Assembly: GCA_937965795.1 (NCBI GenBank)
Contig: CALCMD010000040.1
Coordinates: 1 to 39,460, forward strand
DNA from: an uncultured Lachnospiraceae bacterium
Lineage (GTDB): Bacteria; Bacillota; Clostridia; Lachnospirales; Lachnospiraceae
Reading direction: 5' to 3'
DNA: 39,460 nt
Shown here: positions 24,506 through 32,967 of the stretch, piece after piece
Layout: every line of letters starts with the position of its first letter
How positions within the stretch are numbered: the first letter of the stretch is position 1
The notes under the pieces: model-generated
Seen by the model: only the letters and a program-made list of their open reading frames with translations
The model's database searches: none
Told to the model about the DNA's origin: nothing
Program-made: the position numbers and the translations under genes

Positions 24506-27500
24506 ATGGCGAAGCTGAAGATCATCAAAAAAGATGGCGAAACCGGACAGAGCGTGCTGCTTCCGAATACTGAGTTCAAAGTCTATGACATGGACGCGGG
24601 AAAATACGTGGAGCAGGTCACTACCTATCCTACGGTAACGGTACACAAGTCCTATTTTACGGATGAAAATGGATCCCTTATTCTCCCGAATGCCTTAAAC
24701 TGCGGGAATTACCGGATTGAAGAGGTGACGGCGCCGGACGGTTATACGCTGAATACAGACTATAAAGAGATCAAAGTGGACAGCAATACCGCTTATGAGA
24801 TGGAAAATGTAAGCAATGACGCGATCATCACCGTTTCTTATGAAAACCATCCCGTAAAAGGAAAACTGATTATCCAGAAATCCGGGGAGATGGCAGTATC
24901 CTTCGGGAAAGATTTCAAATATGAGGAACGCCCGCTTGCGGGAGCTGAGTTTGCGGTCTACGCGGCGGAAGATATTTACAGTGCGGACCATCAGACGGAT
25001 GCACAGGGCAACCGTCATATGGAATACGCAAAGGATACGCTGGTTGCTACTGTGACGACCGATGAGAACGGGGAAGCGGAAGTGACAGACCTGCCGCTTG
25101 GAAAATACCGGATCGTGGAGACGAAGGCTCCGGAGGGCTATGTGAGAAATACGGCCGAGCAGGAAGTGGAATTTACTTATGAGGGCCAGAATACAGCGGT
25201 GGTGGAACGGAAAGCGGAGTTTTCCAATCAGCGCCAGAAAGTGACCCTTACCGTGGAAAAGCAGGATGCACAGACGGAGGCGAAACTTTCCGGAGCGGTA
25301 TTCGCGCTCTATAATAAGGAAGAGATCGTTTCCGGAGATAAGGTGATTGTAAAAGCGGATACGCTGCTTCAGAAGGTGACGAGCGATGAGAACGGGCAGG
25401 CAGCCTTTACGCTGGATCTGCCGCTTGGGAAATACTATGTCAAAGAAATCACCGCGCCGGATGGGTATGTATCTTCCGATGAAATTCTGGAGTTTGACGC
25501 CAGCTATCAGGGGCAGGAGATTCCCGTCCTTGCACTTACCGGGATTAAGAAAAATGAGCCGACGGTGGTAGAGATTACCAAAGCGGACATCACAACCGGG
25601 ACAGAGCTTTCCGGGGCGTCCTTAACCGTCCTGGATGAGAAAGGGAACGTGGTGGATTCCTGGACGTCTGTAAAAGGGGAACCCCATGTGATCAGAAGGC
25701 TGGCGGTCGGCAAAACCTATACGCTGCGGGAGGAATTTGCACCCTACGGGTATCTGCGCGCATCGGAGATCACCTTTACGGTTGAGGATACCAAAGAGGT
25801 ACAGAAGGTAAAAATGGAGGATGAGGTTCCAAAAGCGCTGCTGATCGTAAACAAAAAAGGAGAATTTCTGGATAAGGTTACCCTTCTTGACAACGCCAAG
25901 GGGCGGGTGGAACACCTTTTTGAGTATATCACGGGAAGCTTAAGCAGTGTTACATTTGAGGTTTACGCGGCGGAAGAGATCAAAGCGGCGGACGGCGTGA
26001 GCGCGGACTACTATGCGGCGGATGAACTGGTGGCGACAATCACCACCGATGACAGCGGCGTTGCACAGGTATCGGACCTTCCCGTTGGACGGTACTACGT
26101 CAAAGAGGTGGGAACGGCTTACGGCTATGTGCTGGATGAAGAGCCGAGATATGTGGACCTTACCTACCGAAACCAGGACACGCCTGTGGTGACCTACGAC
26201 GAAAACTGGCAGAATAACCGGCAACGGGTACAGGTAGAAGTGCGGAAAAAAGAAAAAGGGACAGACCGGGTGCTTTCCGGAGCGGTCTTCGGCCTGTACA
26301 CGAAAGAGGATATCCTCTCCGCAAAGGGGAACGTGCTGATGGAGGCGGATACCATCATTGAACTGAAAACGACCGATGAGAACGGGATGATCCGGTTTGT
26401 GGCAGACCTGCCCATAGACGGAACCTATTACGTAAAAGAACTGTACGCGCCGGATGGGTTTGTAAACAGCGAAGAAACACAGGAATTTACTTTCACCTAC
26501 CAGGGGGAGGAGACGGCGCAGGCTGTCTATTCCTTCACCTTTGAGGATGAACCGACTACGGTGGAGCTTACAAAAGCGGATCTGGCTACGGGTGAGGAAC
26601 TGCCGGGCGCATCCCTTGCGGTACTGGATGAAAACGGCGAGACAGTGGATGAATGGATCTCGGAAGAAACGCCCCATATCATCAAAGAGCTGGTGGCAGG
26701 AAAAACTTATAAGATGGTGGAACGGATCCCGGCGGACGGGTACGCTACGGCGGAAAGCATTGAATTTGTCGTGGAAAACACGGCAGAGATCCAGAAGCAT
26801 ACCATGCTGGATGATACAACGAAGGTAGCGATCAGCAAGACGGACATCACCGATTCCAAAGAAGTGCCGGGAGCGAAGCTGACGGTTTTCGATGCGGAAG
26901 GGAAAGAAGTGGAAAGCTGGACTTCCACAGAAGAACCGCATCTGATCGAAAAACTCCCCGTCGGAAAATATACGCTGCGGGAGGAGCAGGCCCCCAAGGG
27001 CTATCTGATCGCGGAGGATGTGGAGTTTGAAATCGCTGATACCGGGGAAATCCAGAAAGTGGAGATGAAAGATGCGCATCCTGTTGGGCGTCTGATCCTC
27101 AAAAAGACGGACGCGGACAGCAAGGCTCCATTAGAAGGCGTGGAATTTACCCTGAAGGAAAAAGATTCCGGAAAGACCGTGGCAAAGCTCATTACGGATA
27201 AAGACGGTACTGCGAAAAGCGAGGAACTTCCGATTGCCACCTACAAGGATGGGAAGTATGTGGAAGAAATCAAATATGTTCTGACAGAGACAAAGGCACT
27301 GGAGGGATACAAGATCAGTGAAGAGGAAATCAGTATTGTTTTTGCGTATACGGATGATAAAACGAAAGAGATTGTGATCACGAAAGAGCTGACCAATGAG
27401 AAAGCACCGGAAACTACAGAAACGACAGCACCCAGGACAGGGGATTCCACGAATCTGTGGCTCCCGATCCTGCTGGTACTTCTTTCCGCCGGCGGTATCG

Positions 27501-27541
27501 CGGCAGTGGTATGGTATGTGAAGAAAAGAAAGCAGATGTAA
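24506..27541 (+). CDS. Cna_B-repeat adhesin, C-terminal part with APRTG sorting signal
   Basis: This is the second half of the split adhesin, in the same frame as the first. If translated on its own it would start at ATG 24506 (TGAGG 5 bases upstream) or GTG 24476, but it lacks a signal peptide and could not be exported. It consists of about nine Cna_B-type repeats, each with a KKD, EKQD or TKAD-type first strand and a (V/I)KE or LRE strand near a GY. The end carries a TTETTAPRTGDS motif, a hydrophobic segment (LLVLLSAGGIAAVVWYV) and KKRKQM. APRTG is not the canonical LPXTG, and a class B sortase gene lies just downstream. It is functional only if the TAG is read through, or in relatives without it. 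Confidence 0.75.
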   Translation: MAKLKIIKKDGETGQSVLLPNTEFKVYDMDAGKYVEQVTTYPTVTVHKSYFTDENGSLILPNALNCGNYRIEEVTAPDGYTLNTDYKEIKVDSNTAYEMENVSNDAIITVSYENHPVKGKLIIQKSGEMAVSFGKDFKYEERPLAGAEFAVYAAEDIYSADHQTDAQGNRHMEYAKDTLVATVTTDENGEAEVTDLPLGKYRIVETKAPEGYVRNTAEQEVEFTYEGQNTAVVERKAEFSNQRQKVTLTVEKQDAQTEAKLSGAVFALYNKEEIVSGDKVIVKADTLLQKVTSDENGQAAFTLDLPLGKYYVKEITAPDGYVSSDEILEFDASYQGQEIPVLALTGIKKNEPTVVEITKADITTGTELSGASLTVLDEKGNVVDSWTSVKGEPHVIRRLAVGKTYTLREEFAPYGYLRASEITFTVEDTKEVQKVKMEDEVPKALLIVNKKGEFLDKVTLLDNAKGRVEHLFEYITGSLSSVTFEVYAAEEIKAADGVSADYYAADELVATITTDDSGVAQVSDLPVGRYYVKEVGTAYGYVLDEEPRYVDLTYRNQDTPVVTYDENWQNNRQRVQVEVRKKEKGTDRVLSGAVFGLYTKEDILSAKGNVLMEADTIIELKTTDENGMIRFVADLPIDGTYYVKELYAPDGFVNSEETQEFTFTYQGEETAQAVYSFTFEDEPTTVELTKADLATGEELPGASLAVLDENGETVDEWISEETPHIIKELVAGKTYKMVERIPADGYATAESIEFVVENTAEIQKHTMLDDTTKVAISKTDITDSKEVPGAKLTVFDAEGKEVESWTSTEEPHLIEKLPVGKYTLREEQAPKGYLIAEDVEFEIADTGEIQKVEMKDAHPVGRLILKKTDADSKAPLEGVEFTLKEKDSGKTVAKLITDKDGTAKSEELPIATYKDGKYVEEIKYVLTETKALEGYKISEEEISIVFAYTDDKTKEIVITKELTNEKAPETTETTAPRTGDSTNLWLPILLVLLSAGGIAAVVWYVKKRKQM

Positions 27542-27572
27542 AAGAAGTACGGATGGCAAAGGCTGTCTGTGA

Positions 27573-27609
27573 ATGGGGCCTGCCGCGGATGCGGCGGCCC
27601 TTCTTTTCG
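27573..27609 (+). terminator. GC-rich hairpin between adhesin and sortase B
   Basis: GGGCC-GCCGC and GCGGC-GGCCC form a strong stem with a GGAT loop, followed by TTCTTTTC. It may be a partial terminator that lowers sortase expression relative to its substrate. Confidence 0.6.
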
Positions 27610-27623
27610 GTAAGGGGGATGCG

Positions 27624-28406
27624 ATGAAGCATGAGAAAATGATCCTTGTGCTGTGCGCGTGCCTGATGGTACTGGGATTTGGTGTCAGCGCACTGGTTGG
27701 GATCTGGCGTATGTATCAGGAGGGGACGCAGGAGTACAAGGGATTACAGGAATTTGTATCAGAAGAGACGGAAACGGATGAGTCCGGGACGGCGAAGGAT
27801 ACGAAAAAGGTGGAAGTGGATTTTGCTTCTTTAAAAAAGATCAATAAAGATCTCGTGGCGTGGATCCGGTGTGAGGCGCTTGGGCTTGACTACCCGGTGG
27901 TACAGGGGGAGGACAACGATTACTACTTAAACCATACCTTTTCCGGGGAGGAACATATTTCCGGCTGTATTTTTATGGACTGCGGCAACAAGGCTGATTT
28001 TACGGATGATAATACCATCCTCTACGCCCATAACATGAAGGACGGGAGCATGTTCGGATCGCTGGGAGACACCGCGGATGGGGAAATACGGCTTTTTCTC
28101 TATACGGAAGAGGAGGTGGATACCTATCAGATCGTGGATAACCGGACGGTTGCCGTCACAGAACCGATTTATTTCCGTCTGGTCTATGGAGCGGACGCTT
28201 TTGAGGAATTGAGTGCGGCGGTAGCGGCGCATACAGGAATTACTTTGGTAAAGGGAGAACATCTTTTGACCCTTTCCACCTGCAACGGCAACGCGGAAAA
28301 ACGGCATATCGTCCTTTTGCGTAAAGTGACGGAAGAAACGGAAAGCCCGGAAACACCGGATGAAATCGAGATCCTGGAGCCTGCGCAGGAAGATGCGGAA
28401 GGATAA
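27624..28406 (+). CDS. srtB: Class B sortase
   Basis: This 260-residue transpeptidase anchors surface proteins to peptidoglycan. It has an N-terminal membrane segment (MILVLCACLMVLGFGVSALVG). The active site is His136 (YAHNMKDGSMFGSL), Cys220 (TLSTCNGN) and Arg227. The region DYPVVQGEDNDYYLNHTFSGE is typical of class B enzymes and there is no C-terminal membrane segment, unlike the two class C sortases of the pilus locus. ATG 27624 follows AAGGGGG. It sits 82 bases after the APRTG adhesin. Known clostridial class B sortases (C. difficile SrtB) use PXTG signals with Ser or Pro before them, so the adhesin is its likely substrate. A C-terminal acidic tail is unusual but harmless. Confidence 0.9.
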   Translation: MKHEKMILVLCACLMVLGFGVSALVGIWRMYQEGTQEYKGLQEFVSEETETDESGTAKDTKKVEVDFASLKKINKDLVAWIRCEALGLDYPVVQGEDNDYYLNHTFSGEEHISGCIFMDCGNKADFTDDNTILYAHNMKDGSMFGSLGDTADGEIRLFLYTEEEVDTYQIVDNRTVAVTEPIYFRLVYGADAFEELSAAVAAHTGITLVKGEHLLTLSTCNGNAEKRHIVLLRKVTEETESPETPDEIEILEPAQEDAEG

Positions 28407-28517
28407 CCACACAGTTTGAGGGCAGACAAGCCGCAAAATGGTTTGTGTTCACAAGCATGCAGAAAAGCGGAAGGCGAAGAGCCATTTTATAGAGAATAGT
28501 GAAAAAAGGAGAGGTTC

Positions 28518-29231
28518 ATGTTTCAGTTCAAAGAAAAGATAAGAGAAGCAAAAAATATGGGGGAAGTGGAGGAACGGCAGGTAGCATGGCTCTGGTATCC
28601 GTATATCCCGTTTGGAAGGGTTACGGTACTCCATGGTGCTCCCGGTTCCGGAAAATCCATGATTGCCGCCAGGCTGATGGCTGCGTGTACAAACGAGAAA
28701 CCGTTGGGAGAGTGTAAGGCTTTGCCTGCGGGGAATGCGTTGTATCTTACGGCGGACGATGACCTGTCTGATCTGCTGCGTCCGAGGCTTTTGGAAGCCG
28801 GAGCGGATCTTTCGCGGGTATATGCGATTAACGATATGCTGCCTTTTGCCCTGGGTGACGACAGCATTGAGCAGATGGTGGAAAATTTCGGCATCCGGCT
28901 TGTGGTGGTTGACCCGCTCCAGGAATATTTACAGGAAGAGGTTTACGGGGAGGATCCGGAGTTGGTATATCCGATTCTCTGCAAGCTGGAGGCACTGGCA
29001 AAGAAAAGCGGCTGCGCAGTGGTGCTGACCGCTTATTCAGACGGTCCTGGCGGAGTGAACAGCAAAAGATGGAGAGAGGATTTTGCGGAGAAGGTAGGAA
29101 GCGTACTTTGCGTGGAACGGGACAGACGAGATAATGGGGTGCGCAGGCTGCTCCACGAAAAATGCCTTTTTGCTCCGGAAGAGCGGGAAAAACGCTTTTC
29201 TTTGGACGGACCTTTGTGGGATCTGCATTAA
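28518..29231 (+). CDS. RepA-like AAA ATPase (AAA_25 type)
   Basis: This 237-residue RecA-fold ATPase is of the plasmid RepA/primase-helicase helper type. Walker A is GAPGSGKS at 40-47, an acidic DDD patch follows at 80-82 (YLTADDDLSD), and Walker B ends at Asp132 (IRLVVVDPLQEY). Sensor-like segments are AVVLTAYSDGPGG and the following CVERDRRDNGVRRLLHEK. The typical larger family members have extra C-terminal domains; here the protein is short. AAAAGGAG precedes ATG 28518. The function is inferred as DNA-unwinding or loading during replication of the element, together with the primase. Confidence 0.75.
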   Translation: MFQFKEKIREAKNMGEVEERQVAWLWYPYIPFGRVTVLHGAPGSGKSMIAARLMAACTNEKPLGECKALPAGNALYLTADDDLSDLLRPRLLEAGADLSRVYAINDMLPFALGDDSIEQMVENFGIRLVVVDPLQEYLQEEVYGEDPELVYPILCKLEALAKKSGCAVVLTAYSDGPGGVNSKRWREDFAEKVGSVLCVERDRRDNGVRRLLHEKCLFAPEEREKRFSLDGPLWDLH

Positions 29232-29279
29232 ATCAGAACCAGATGTGCCGGTTCATTCGGATTCTTTTTCGGAAGCCTC

Positions 29280-29308
29280 TTTACAAAATATAAAAATACA
29301 GATATAAT
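29280..29308 (+). promoter_or_regulatory. Promoter of the toxin-antitoxin pair
   Basis: TTTACA (29280-29285), 17 bases, then a perfect TATAAT (29303-29308), 35 bases before the antitoxin ATG. The AT-rich spacer and the repeated GATAT elements around it could be the binding site for antitoxin autoregulation. Confidence 0.75.
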
Positions 29309-29343
29309 TATATCAAAATAAAGATATGAGTGAGGTGCGTATT

Positions 29344-29610
29344 ATGATTATAAAGGCTTCTGCGGCATTGCGGAATGATTATGCGGCAATTTCAAACCTT
29401 GCAAAAGAAACGAAAGAGCCGATTTATATTACAAAAAATGGGGAAGGTGATCTGGTTTTGATGAGTATTGACGCGTTTGAAAAACGGGAACAGCTCTTGA
29501 GCCTTCGGGCGAGGGTTCTGCAGGCGGAGCAGGAACGGATAGATGGAGCGGAAACCCTCAGCGTTTCAGAGGCGAGAAAGCGGCTGCGGGAGAGAATTCA
29601 TGAAGTGTAG
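29344..29610 (+). CDS. Phd/YefM-family antitoxin
   Basis: This 88-residue antitoxin neutralises the toxin encoded next. It starts at ATG 29344 because GAGGTG (29331-29336) is well spaced; the ATG at 29326 lacks a site. The pattern IIKASAALRNDYAAISNLAKE followed by EPIYITKNGEGDLVLMS is typical of Phd/YefM, which bind DNA with the N-terminal part and the toxin with the C-terminal helix. Its end overlaps the toxin start by 11 bases, as usual for such pairs. Confidence 0.88.
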   Translation: MIIKASAALRNDYAAISNLAKETKEPIYITKNGEGDLVLMSIDAFEKREQLLSLRARVLQAEQERIDGAETLSVSEARKRLRERIHEV

Positions 29611-29905
29611 AGTAGAGATCCTGCCGTCCGCATGGGAGGATTTAAAAAACATAGAAGATTATTACCTGCTTCAGTTTGACACACAGACTGCCTTAAAAGT
29701 CAGCGACCATATCCTGGACTGTATCGAGCGGCTGGAGGAGTTCCCGGATTCCGGTTCCAGGACACCGGATGACTGGCTGAATGAAAATGGATACCGGATG
29801 GTAATCTGCAAAAAGCATGTGGCAATTTACCGCCGAATCGGGGAAGTCGTTTATGTATACCATATAGCGGATACACAGACGGAATATACAAAATTATTTT
29901 ATTAA
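29600..29905 (+). CDS. RelE/ParE-family toxin
   Basis: This 101-residue protein has the RelE/ParE fold pattern. VEILPSAWEDLKNIEDYY opens it, HILDCIERLEEFPDSGSR is in the middle, and YRMVICKKHVAIYRRIGEVVYVYHI is at the end. Members either cut ribosome-bound mRNA or inhibit gyrase; the sequence alone does not separate the two. It is translated from ATG 29600, overlapping the antitoxin. On an ICE such pairs help keep the element. A strong hairpin follows. Confidence 0.88.
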   Translation: MKCRVEILPSAWEDLKNIEDYYLLQFDTQTALKVSDHILDCIERLEEFPDSGSRTPDDWLNENGYRMVICKKHVAIYRRIGEVVYVYHIADTQTEYTKLFY

Positions 29906-29928
29906 AACTCGTCAGTAAAAAGAAAAGG

Positions 29929-29966
29929 CATCTGCCGTATGGTTATAAAAGACCATGCGGCAGATG
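29929..29966. terminator. Long hairpin after the toxin gene
   Basis: Bases 29929-29943 and 29952-29966 form a 15-bp stem with a single G-T pair and an 8-base loop. A weak T-rich tail lies on the plus side and a T-rich flank on the minus side, so it may stop transcription in both directions. Confidence 0.6.
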
Positions 29967-30096
29967 TTCAACTAATATTTTATCATCTTATCTTTACAGC
30001 ATATAGTCCATTTCAGATGCGTTCTGCGCATAGTTTTTCCCTTGTATAGAAACAATTCTCCTGCAAATACTAACAGAAAAAATCTGAGGTGAGTAT

Positions 30097-30897
30097 ATGG
30101 CAGTTGCGCACAAAGGCAGCATTTCCATGGGACTGGTGCTGATCCCGATTGGAATGTATAAGACAACACAGGACAATGACATCCATTTCAACCAGTTGGA
30201 TAAGGAAAGCAAGGCCAGGATCAAGTATAAAAAATACTGTTCCCACTGTGGGAAGGAAGTTACGAATGCGGACATCATCAAGGGCTATGAGTATGAGAAA
30301 GACCGGTATGTGGTGATGACGGAGGAGGAACTGGAAAAGATCAAGACGAAAAAGGACAAGACCATCCATATCATCCAGTTTGCCCGTATGGCCGAGGTGA
30401 ACATGATCTATTATGAGAAGGATTATTATGCCGTTCCGGATACGGGGGCTGAGAAAGCCTATGAGCTGCTCCGGCAGGCGTTGCTCGCCCAAAAGAAGGT
30501 GGCGATTGCAAAAACCGTGATGGGGACAAATGAGAAGCTGTTGGTGCTATACCCCACAAAAGAAGGAATTATAGTAAAGACGCTGTTTTATTATGATGAG
30601 ATCGCGGCGATGCCCAAACCAGTGCCGAAAATGAAGCTGGATGAAAATGAACTGAATATGGCAAAGCTTTTGGTGGAGAATATGACGAAGCCTTTTGCGG
30701 CGGAAGAGTTTCGGGATGAATATCAGGCGAGACTTAAGGAAGCAATCATGAAAAAGATACAGGGTCAGGAGATCGTGGCGGTGGTTACCAGCGGTCCGTC
30801 CAATGTCATTGATCTGATGGAAGCGCTGCAGAAAAGCCTGGAATTATCGAAAAAACCAGATATGGACAGCCAGAAGCGTCTGACAGGAACCGCATGA
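30097..30897 (+). CDS. ku: Ku protein for non-homologous end joining
   Basis: This 266-residue bacterial Ku would form a homodimeric ring on broken DNA ends and recruit the ligase. It begins AHKGSISMGLVLIPIGMY, the usual Ku opening. It has the conserved block IIKGYEYEKDRYVVMTEEEL and ends with a short charged tail. An extra CxxC (Cys48, Cys51 in KYCSHCGKE) may bind zinc. Length is normal for the family. ATG 30097 follows GAGGTGAG. The stop overlaps the ligase start (ATGATG), so the two are translationally coupled. Confidence 0.95.
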   Translation: MAVAHKGSISMGLVLIPIGMYKTTQDNDIHFNQLDKESKARIKYKKYCSHCGKEVTNADIIKGYEYEKDRYVVMTEEELEKIKTKKDKTIHIIQFARMAEVNMIYYEKDYYAVPDTGAEKAYELLRQALLAQKKVAIAKTVMGTNEKLLVLYPTKEGIIVKTLFYYDEIAAMPKPVPKMKLDENELNMAKLLVENMTKPFAAEEFRDEYQARLKEAIMKKIQGQEIVAVVTSGPSNVIDLMEALQKSLELSKKPDMDSQKRLTGTA

Positions 30898-31820
30898 TGG
30901 ATTTATTCGATACGCGGGAAGCCAGTCCTATGCTGATCGCCCGGCAGATGGAAGCCTTTGACGATCCGGGATGGATCTATGAACTGAAAATGGACGGATT
31001 CCGCATCCTGGCATATATAGATCAGAATGGGGTGGATTTTCGGAATAAACGGAATATGCGGATGGCGGGCAAGTTCCCGGAATTGAAAGACATCTATCAG
31101 AATGTAAAAGAACGCTGCATCCTGGACGGGGAGATCTCGGTTCTGGTAAATGGCGTACCCGATTTTTACCGCCTTCAGAAACGGACACTGCTCACTGATC
31201 CCTTTAAAATCAAGCTGGAGGCAGAGCGAAATCCAGCCTGCTTTGTGGCGTTTGACTGTATTTACCGGGGTGAACGGGAACTGTGCTGGAAGCCACTGAT
31301 GGAACGCAAGGAGCAGCTGTCCGTCATAGTAGAGGAAACTCCAAGGATCGCGGTATCCAGATTTGTGGAAGGACAAGGCAGGGCGCTTTATGCGGCGGCA
31401 GATGAAAGAAAACTGGAAGGCGTGGTAGCAAAGAAAAAAGACAGCCTTTATTTCATGGGAAAGCGGACAAAGGATTGGGTCAAGTTTAAACGCATGGCGG
31501 ATGAGGATTATGTGGTCGCAGGCTATATCCAGAAAGGGCAGCATGTCTTTAGCCTGATTATAGGAAAATACCGGGGAAAACGGCTGTTTTATAAAGGGCA
31601 CGTGACGGCCGGCGTGACGAAAGAAGCAGTATCGGCGCTTACTGTGACAGAGAAAAATCCTTTCCAGATAGTTCCGATAGAAAATAGGGAAACCATCTGG
31701 GTCGAGCCGGATCATGTCTGCATCGTGGAGTATATGCCAAACCTGAAAAACGCCCTGCGCCAGCCGGTGTTCAAAGGTTTTCGTGACGATGTATCGCCGG
31801 AGGAGGTGCAGGAAGATTAA
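30894..31820 (+). CDS. ligD: ATP-dependent DNA ligase, LigD ligase-domain type
   Basis: This 308-residue ligase seals the breaks held by Ku. Motif I is YELKMDGFR with the AMP-accepting Lys32. The others are FVAFDCI (motif III region), EGVVAKKKDS (motif IV) and WVKFKR (motif V), followed by an OB-fold domain. There is no polymerase or phosphoesterase domain, so it corresponds to the ligase part of LigD alone; other polymerases must fill gaps. The gene starts inside the end of ku (ATG at 30894 or 30897) and is followed by a terminator-like hairpin. Confidence 0.95.
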   Translation: MMDLFDTREASPMLIARQMEAFDDPGWIYELKMDGFRILAYIDQNGVDFRNKRNMRMAGKFPELKDIYQNVKERCILDGEISVLVNGVPDFYRLQKRTLLTDPFKIKLEAERNPACFVAFDCIYRGERELCWKPLMERKEQLSVIVEETPRIAVSRFVEGQGRALYAAADERKLEGVVAKKKDSLYFMGKRTKDWVKFKRMADEDYVVAGYIQKGQHVFSLIIGKYRGKRLFYKGHVTAGVTKEAVSALTVTEKNPFQIVPIENRETIWVEPDHVCIVEYMPNLKNALRQPVFKGFRDDVSPEEVQED

Positions 31821-31821
31821 A

Positions 31822-31865
31822 TGGGAATGACGCTGGTTGGGAGTTGGAAGATTCCTGACCGGCGC
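31822..31865 (+). repeat. Direct repeat, left copy
   Basis: A 44-base stretch whose last 34 bases match 33534-33567 at 30 of 34 positions. All differences I see are transitions. It coincides with the ligase terminator and marks the left edge of an AT-rich island. Confidence 0.7.
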
Positions 31866-31871
31866 TTTTTT
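31829..31871 (+). terminator. Terminator after the ligase gene
   Basis: GCTGGTT (from 31832) pairs with GACCGGC (to 31863), followed by a TTTTTT run. The same sequence occurs in degenerate form at 33534-33567 without the T run. Confidence 0.65.
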
Positions 31872-31907
31872 ATTGCAGACAGCAGACCATTATTCCGTAT
31901 ATGATGA

Positions 31908-31936
31908 TTGACTTATTCTGATATTCATGATATTAT
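31908..31936 (+). promoter_or_regulatory. Promoter of the XRE regulator operon
   Basis: TTGACT (31908-31913), 17 bases, TATTAT (31931-31936). The -10 abuts and partly overlaps a perfect palindrome, which suggests repression by the gene's own product. Confidence 0.75.
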
Positions 31937-31967
31937 GAAGCAAACTTCACAAGAAGTTTGCTTCATA
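31934..31967. promoter_or_regulatory. Operator-like perfect inverted repeat
   Basis: Fifteen bases (31934-31948) are repeated in inverse after an ACAA spacer (31953-31967). It starts within the -10 box and ends just before the ribosome site of the XRE gene, the expected place for an autorepressor operator. It could also form a 5' hairpin in the mRNA. Confidence 0.6.
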
Positions 31968-31985
31968 TAAGGGAGGAGGAATTGT

Positions 31986-32216
31986 TTGAAAACGAAAGTA
32001 AAACAACTAAGAACTGCCGCAAAATTAACACAACAGCAACTTGCGGATCTGGTCCATGTATCAAACCGTACAATTATTTCTATTGAAAAGGAACAGTATA
32101 ATCCTTCTCTTATGTTAGCGTATCGTATGGCAGAGGTTTTTAATGTAAGCGTTGAAGAGCTATGCTGCTTAAAAGAAAATAAAGAAATGGAGGACAAAAA
32201 ATATGAAGAACTTTGA
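31986..32216 (+). CDS. XRE-family helix-turn-helix regulator
   Basis: This 76-residue Cro/CI-type repressor starts at TTG 31986 behind GGGAGGAGGA. The HTH is clear: LRTAAKLTQQQLADLVHVS and NRTIISIEKEQYNPSLMLAYRMAEVF, then NVSVEELC. It probably represses its own operon through the palindrome upstream. It overlaps the next gene, a membrane protein, an arrangement common for small XRE/membrane-protein pairs in Bacillota. Confidence 0.9.
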   Translation: MKTKVKQLRTAAKLTQQQLADLVHVSNRTIISIEKEQYNPSLMLAYRMAEVFNVSVEELCCLKENKEMEDKKYEEL

Positions 32217-32658
32217 TAAATTAAGCTATACAGAAAAAATCAAATGGCGTATTCGTTTTTTATGGCTCCTTATTATTGCAATGCTAATTTATATGGTTGT
32301 AGTTGGAGAAACTGGTGGCGGTGACTCTAGGATAATGACAGATTTAGCAGCTTCAACCAGCCGTATTATCTTTTTCGGTGGATTTATATATATTGTTTAT
32401 AGAATCGCTTCTCTCAAAAAACTCTTAAAGAACAGGCTTTTATTAAAAGAACAAATGAGGTTGGAACAAGATGAGAGAAATCAATATTTACACGATAAAA
32501 GCGGAGGGGTTGTAATAGATATTCTTTTGGTATTTTTACTCTTTGTTACTACAACTTGCGCATTATATAACATGGATGCATTTTGTGTTTCTTTTATAAT
32601 ATTAGTAGTTACCATTGCCCTAAAAGGTGCATCATATATGATATATAGTCGCAAATAG
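32203..32658 (+). CDS. Small four-TM membrane protein
   Basis: This 151-residue protein has about four hydrophobic segments (near 20-36, 52-70, 103-120 and 126-145). A basic, charged loop (KKLLKNRLLLKEQMRLEQDERNQYL) lies between the second and third. It overlaps the XRE gene by 14 bases and is presumably co-regulated. The layout resembles DUF2178-type proteins; the function is unknown. AT-rich codon use is unlike the ICE backbone to the left. Confidence 0.7.
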   Translation: MKNFDKLSYTEKIKWRIRFLWLLIIAMLIYMVVVGETGGGDSRIMTDLAASTSRIIFFGGFIYIVYRIASLKKLLKNRLLLKEQMRLEQDERNQYLHDKSGGVVIDILLVFLLFVTTTCALYNMDAFCVSFIILVVTIALKGASYMIYSRK

Positions 32659-32709
32659 CAAAACCAGCCGAGCCAGTCAACAGTAAAATGCTGAGAAAGG
32701 AAGAGCGAA

Positions 32710-32967
32710 ATGAAGAATACTAAATGCCCTTATTGCGGAAAAGAGCTGGAAAAAGGATATATTCAAAGTCCCCGCCCTATATCCTGGCTTCCCCGAAAAA
32801 TCAAGATGTTTACCGGGGCAAATTTCACAGAAAAAGGAGCAGTAATTTTGTCCGAGGGATCTGTGCTTTCCGCACCTTGTGTTATCGCTTATAATTGCAG
32901 TTCATGCAAAGCGATTATTATTGGCTATGAAGATAATAGCTGTGACTTTTACTCTGAAAAGAATTAA
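32710..32967 (+). CDS. Zinc-ribbon small protein (DUF6487-like)
   Basis: This 85-residue protein has an N-terminal CPYCGKELEKGYI knuckle and a second Cys pair (YNCSSCKAIII), a small zinc-ribbon-like layout typical of a family found next to sensor or membrane proteins in Bacillota. GAAAGGAAGAG precedes ATG 32710. The function is unknown. Confidence 0.7.
   Translation: MKNTKCPYCGKELEKGYIQSPRPISWLPRKIKMFTGANFTEKGAVILSEGSVLSAPCVIAYNCSSCKAIIIGYEDNSCDFYSEKN

Noticed and set aside
25940..27079. 379-residue antisense ORF within the giant adhesin
   Set aside because: It is a shadow of the biased repeat codons; no ribosome site and no recognisable protein pattern.
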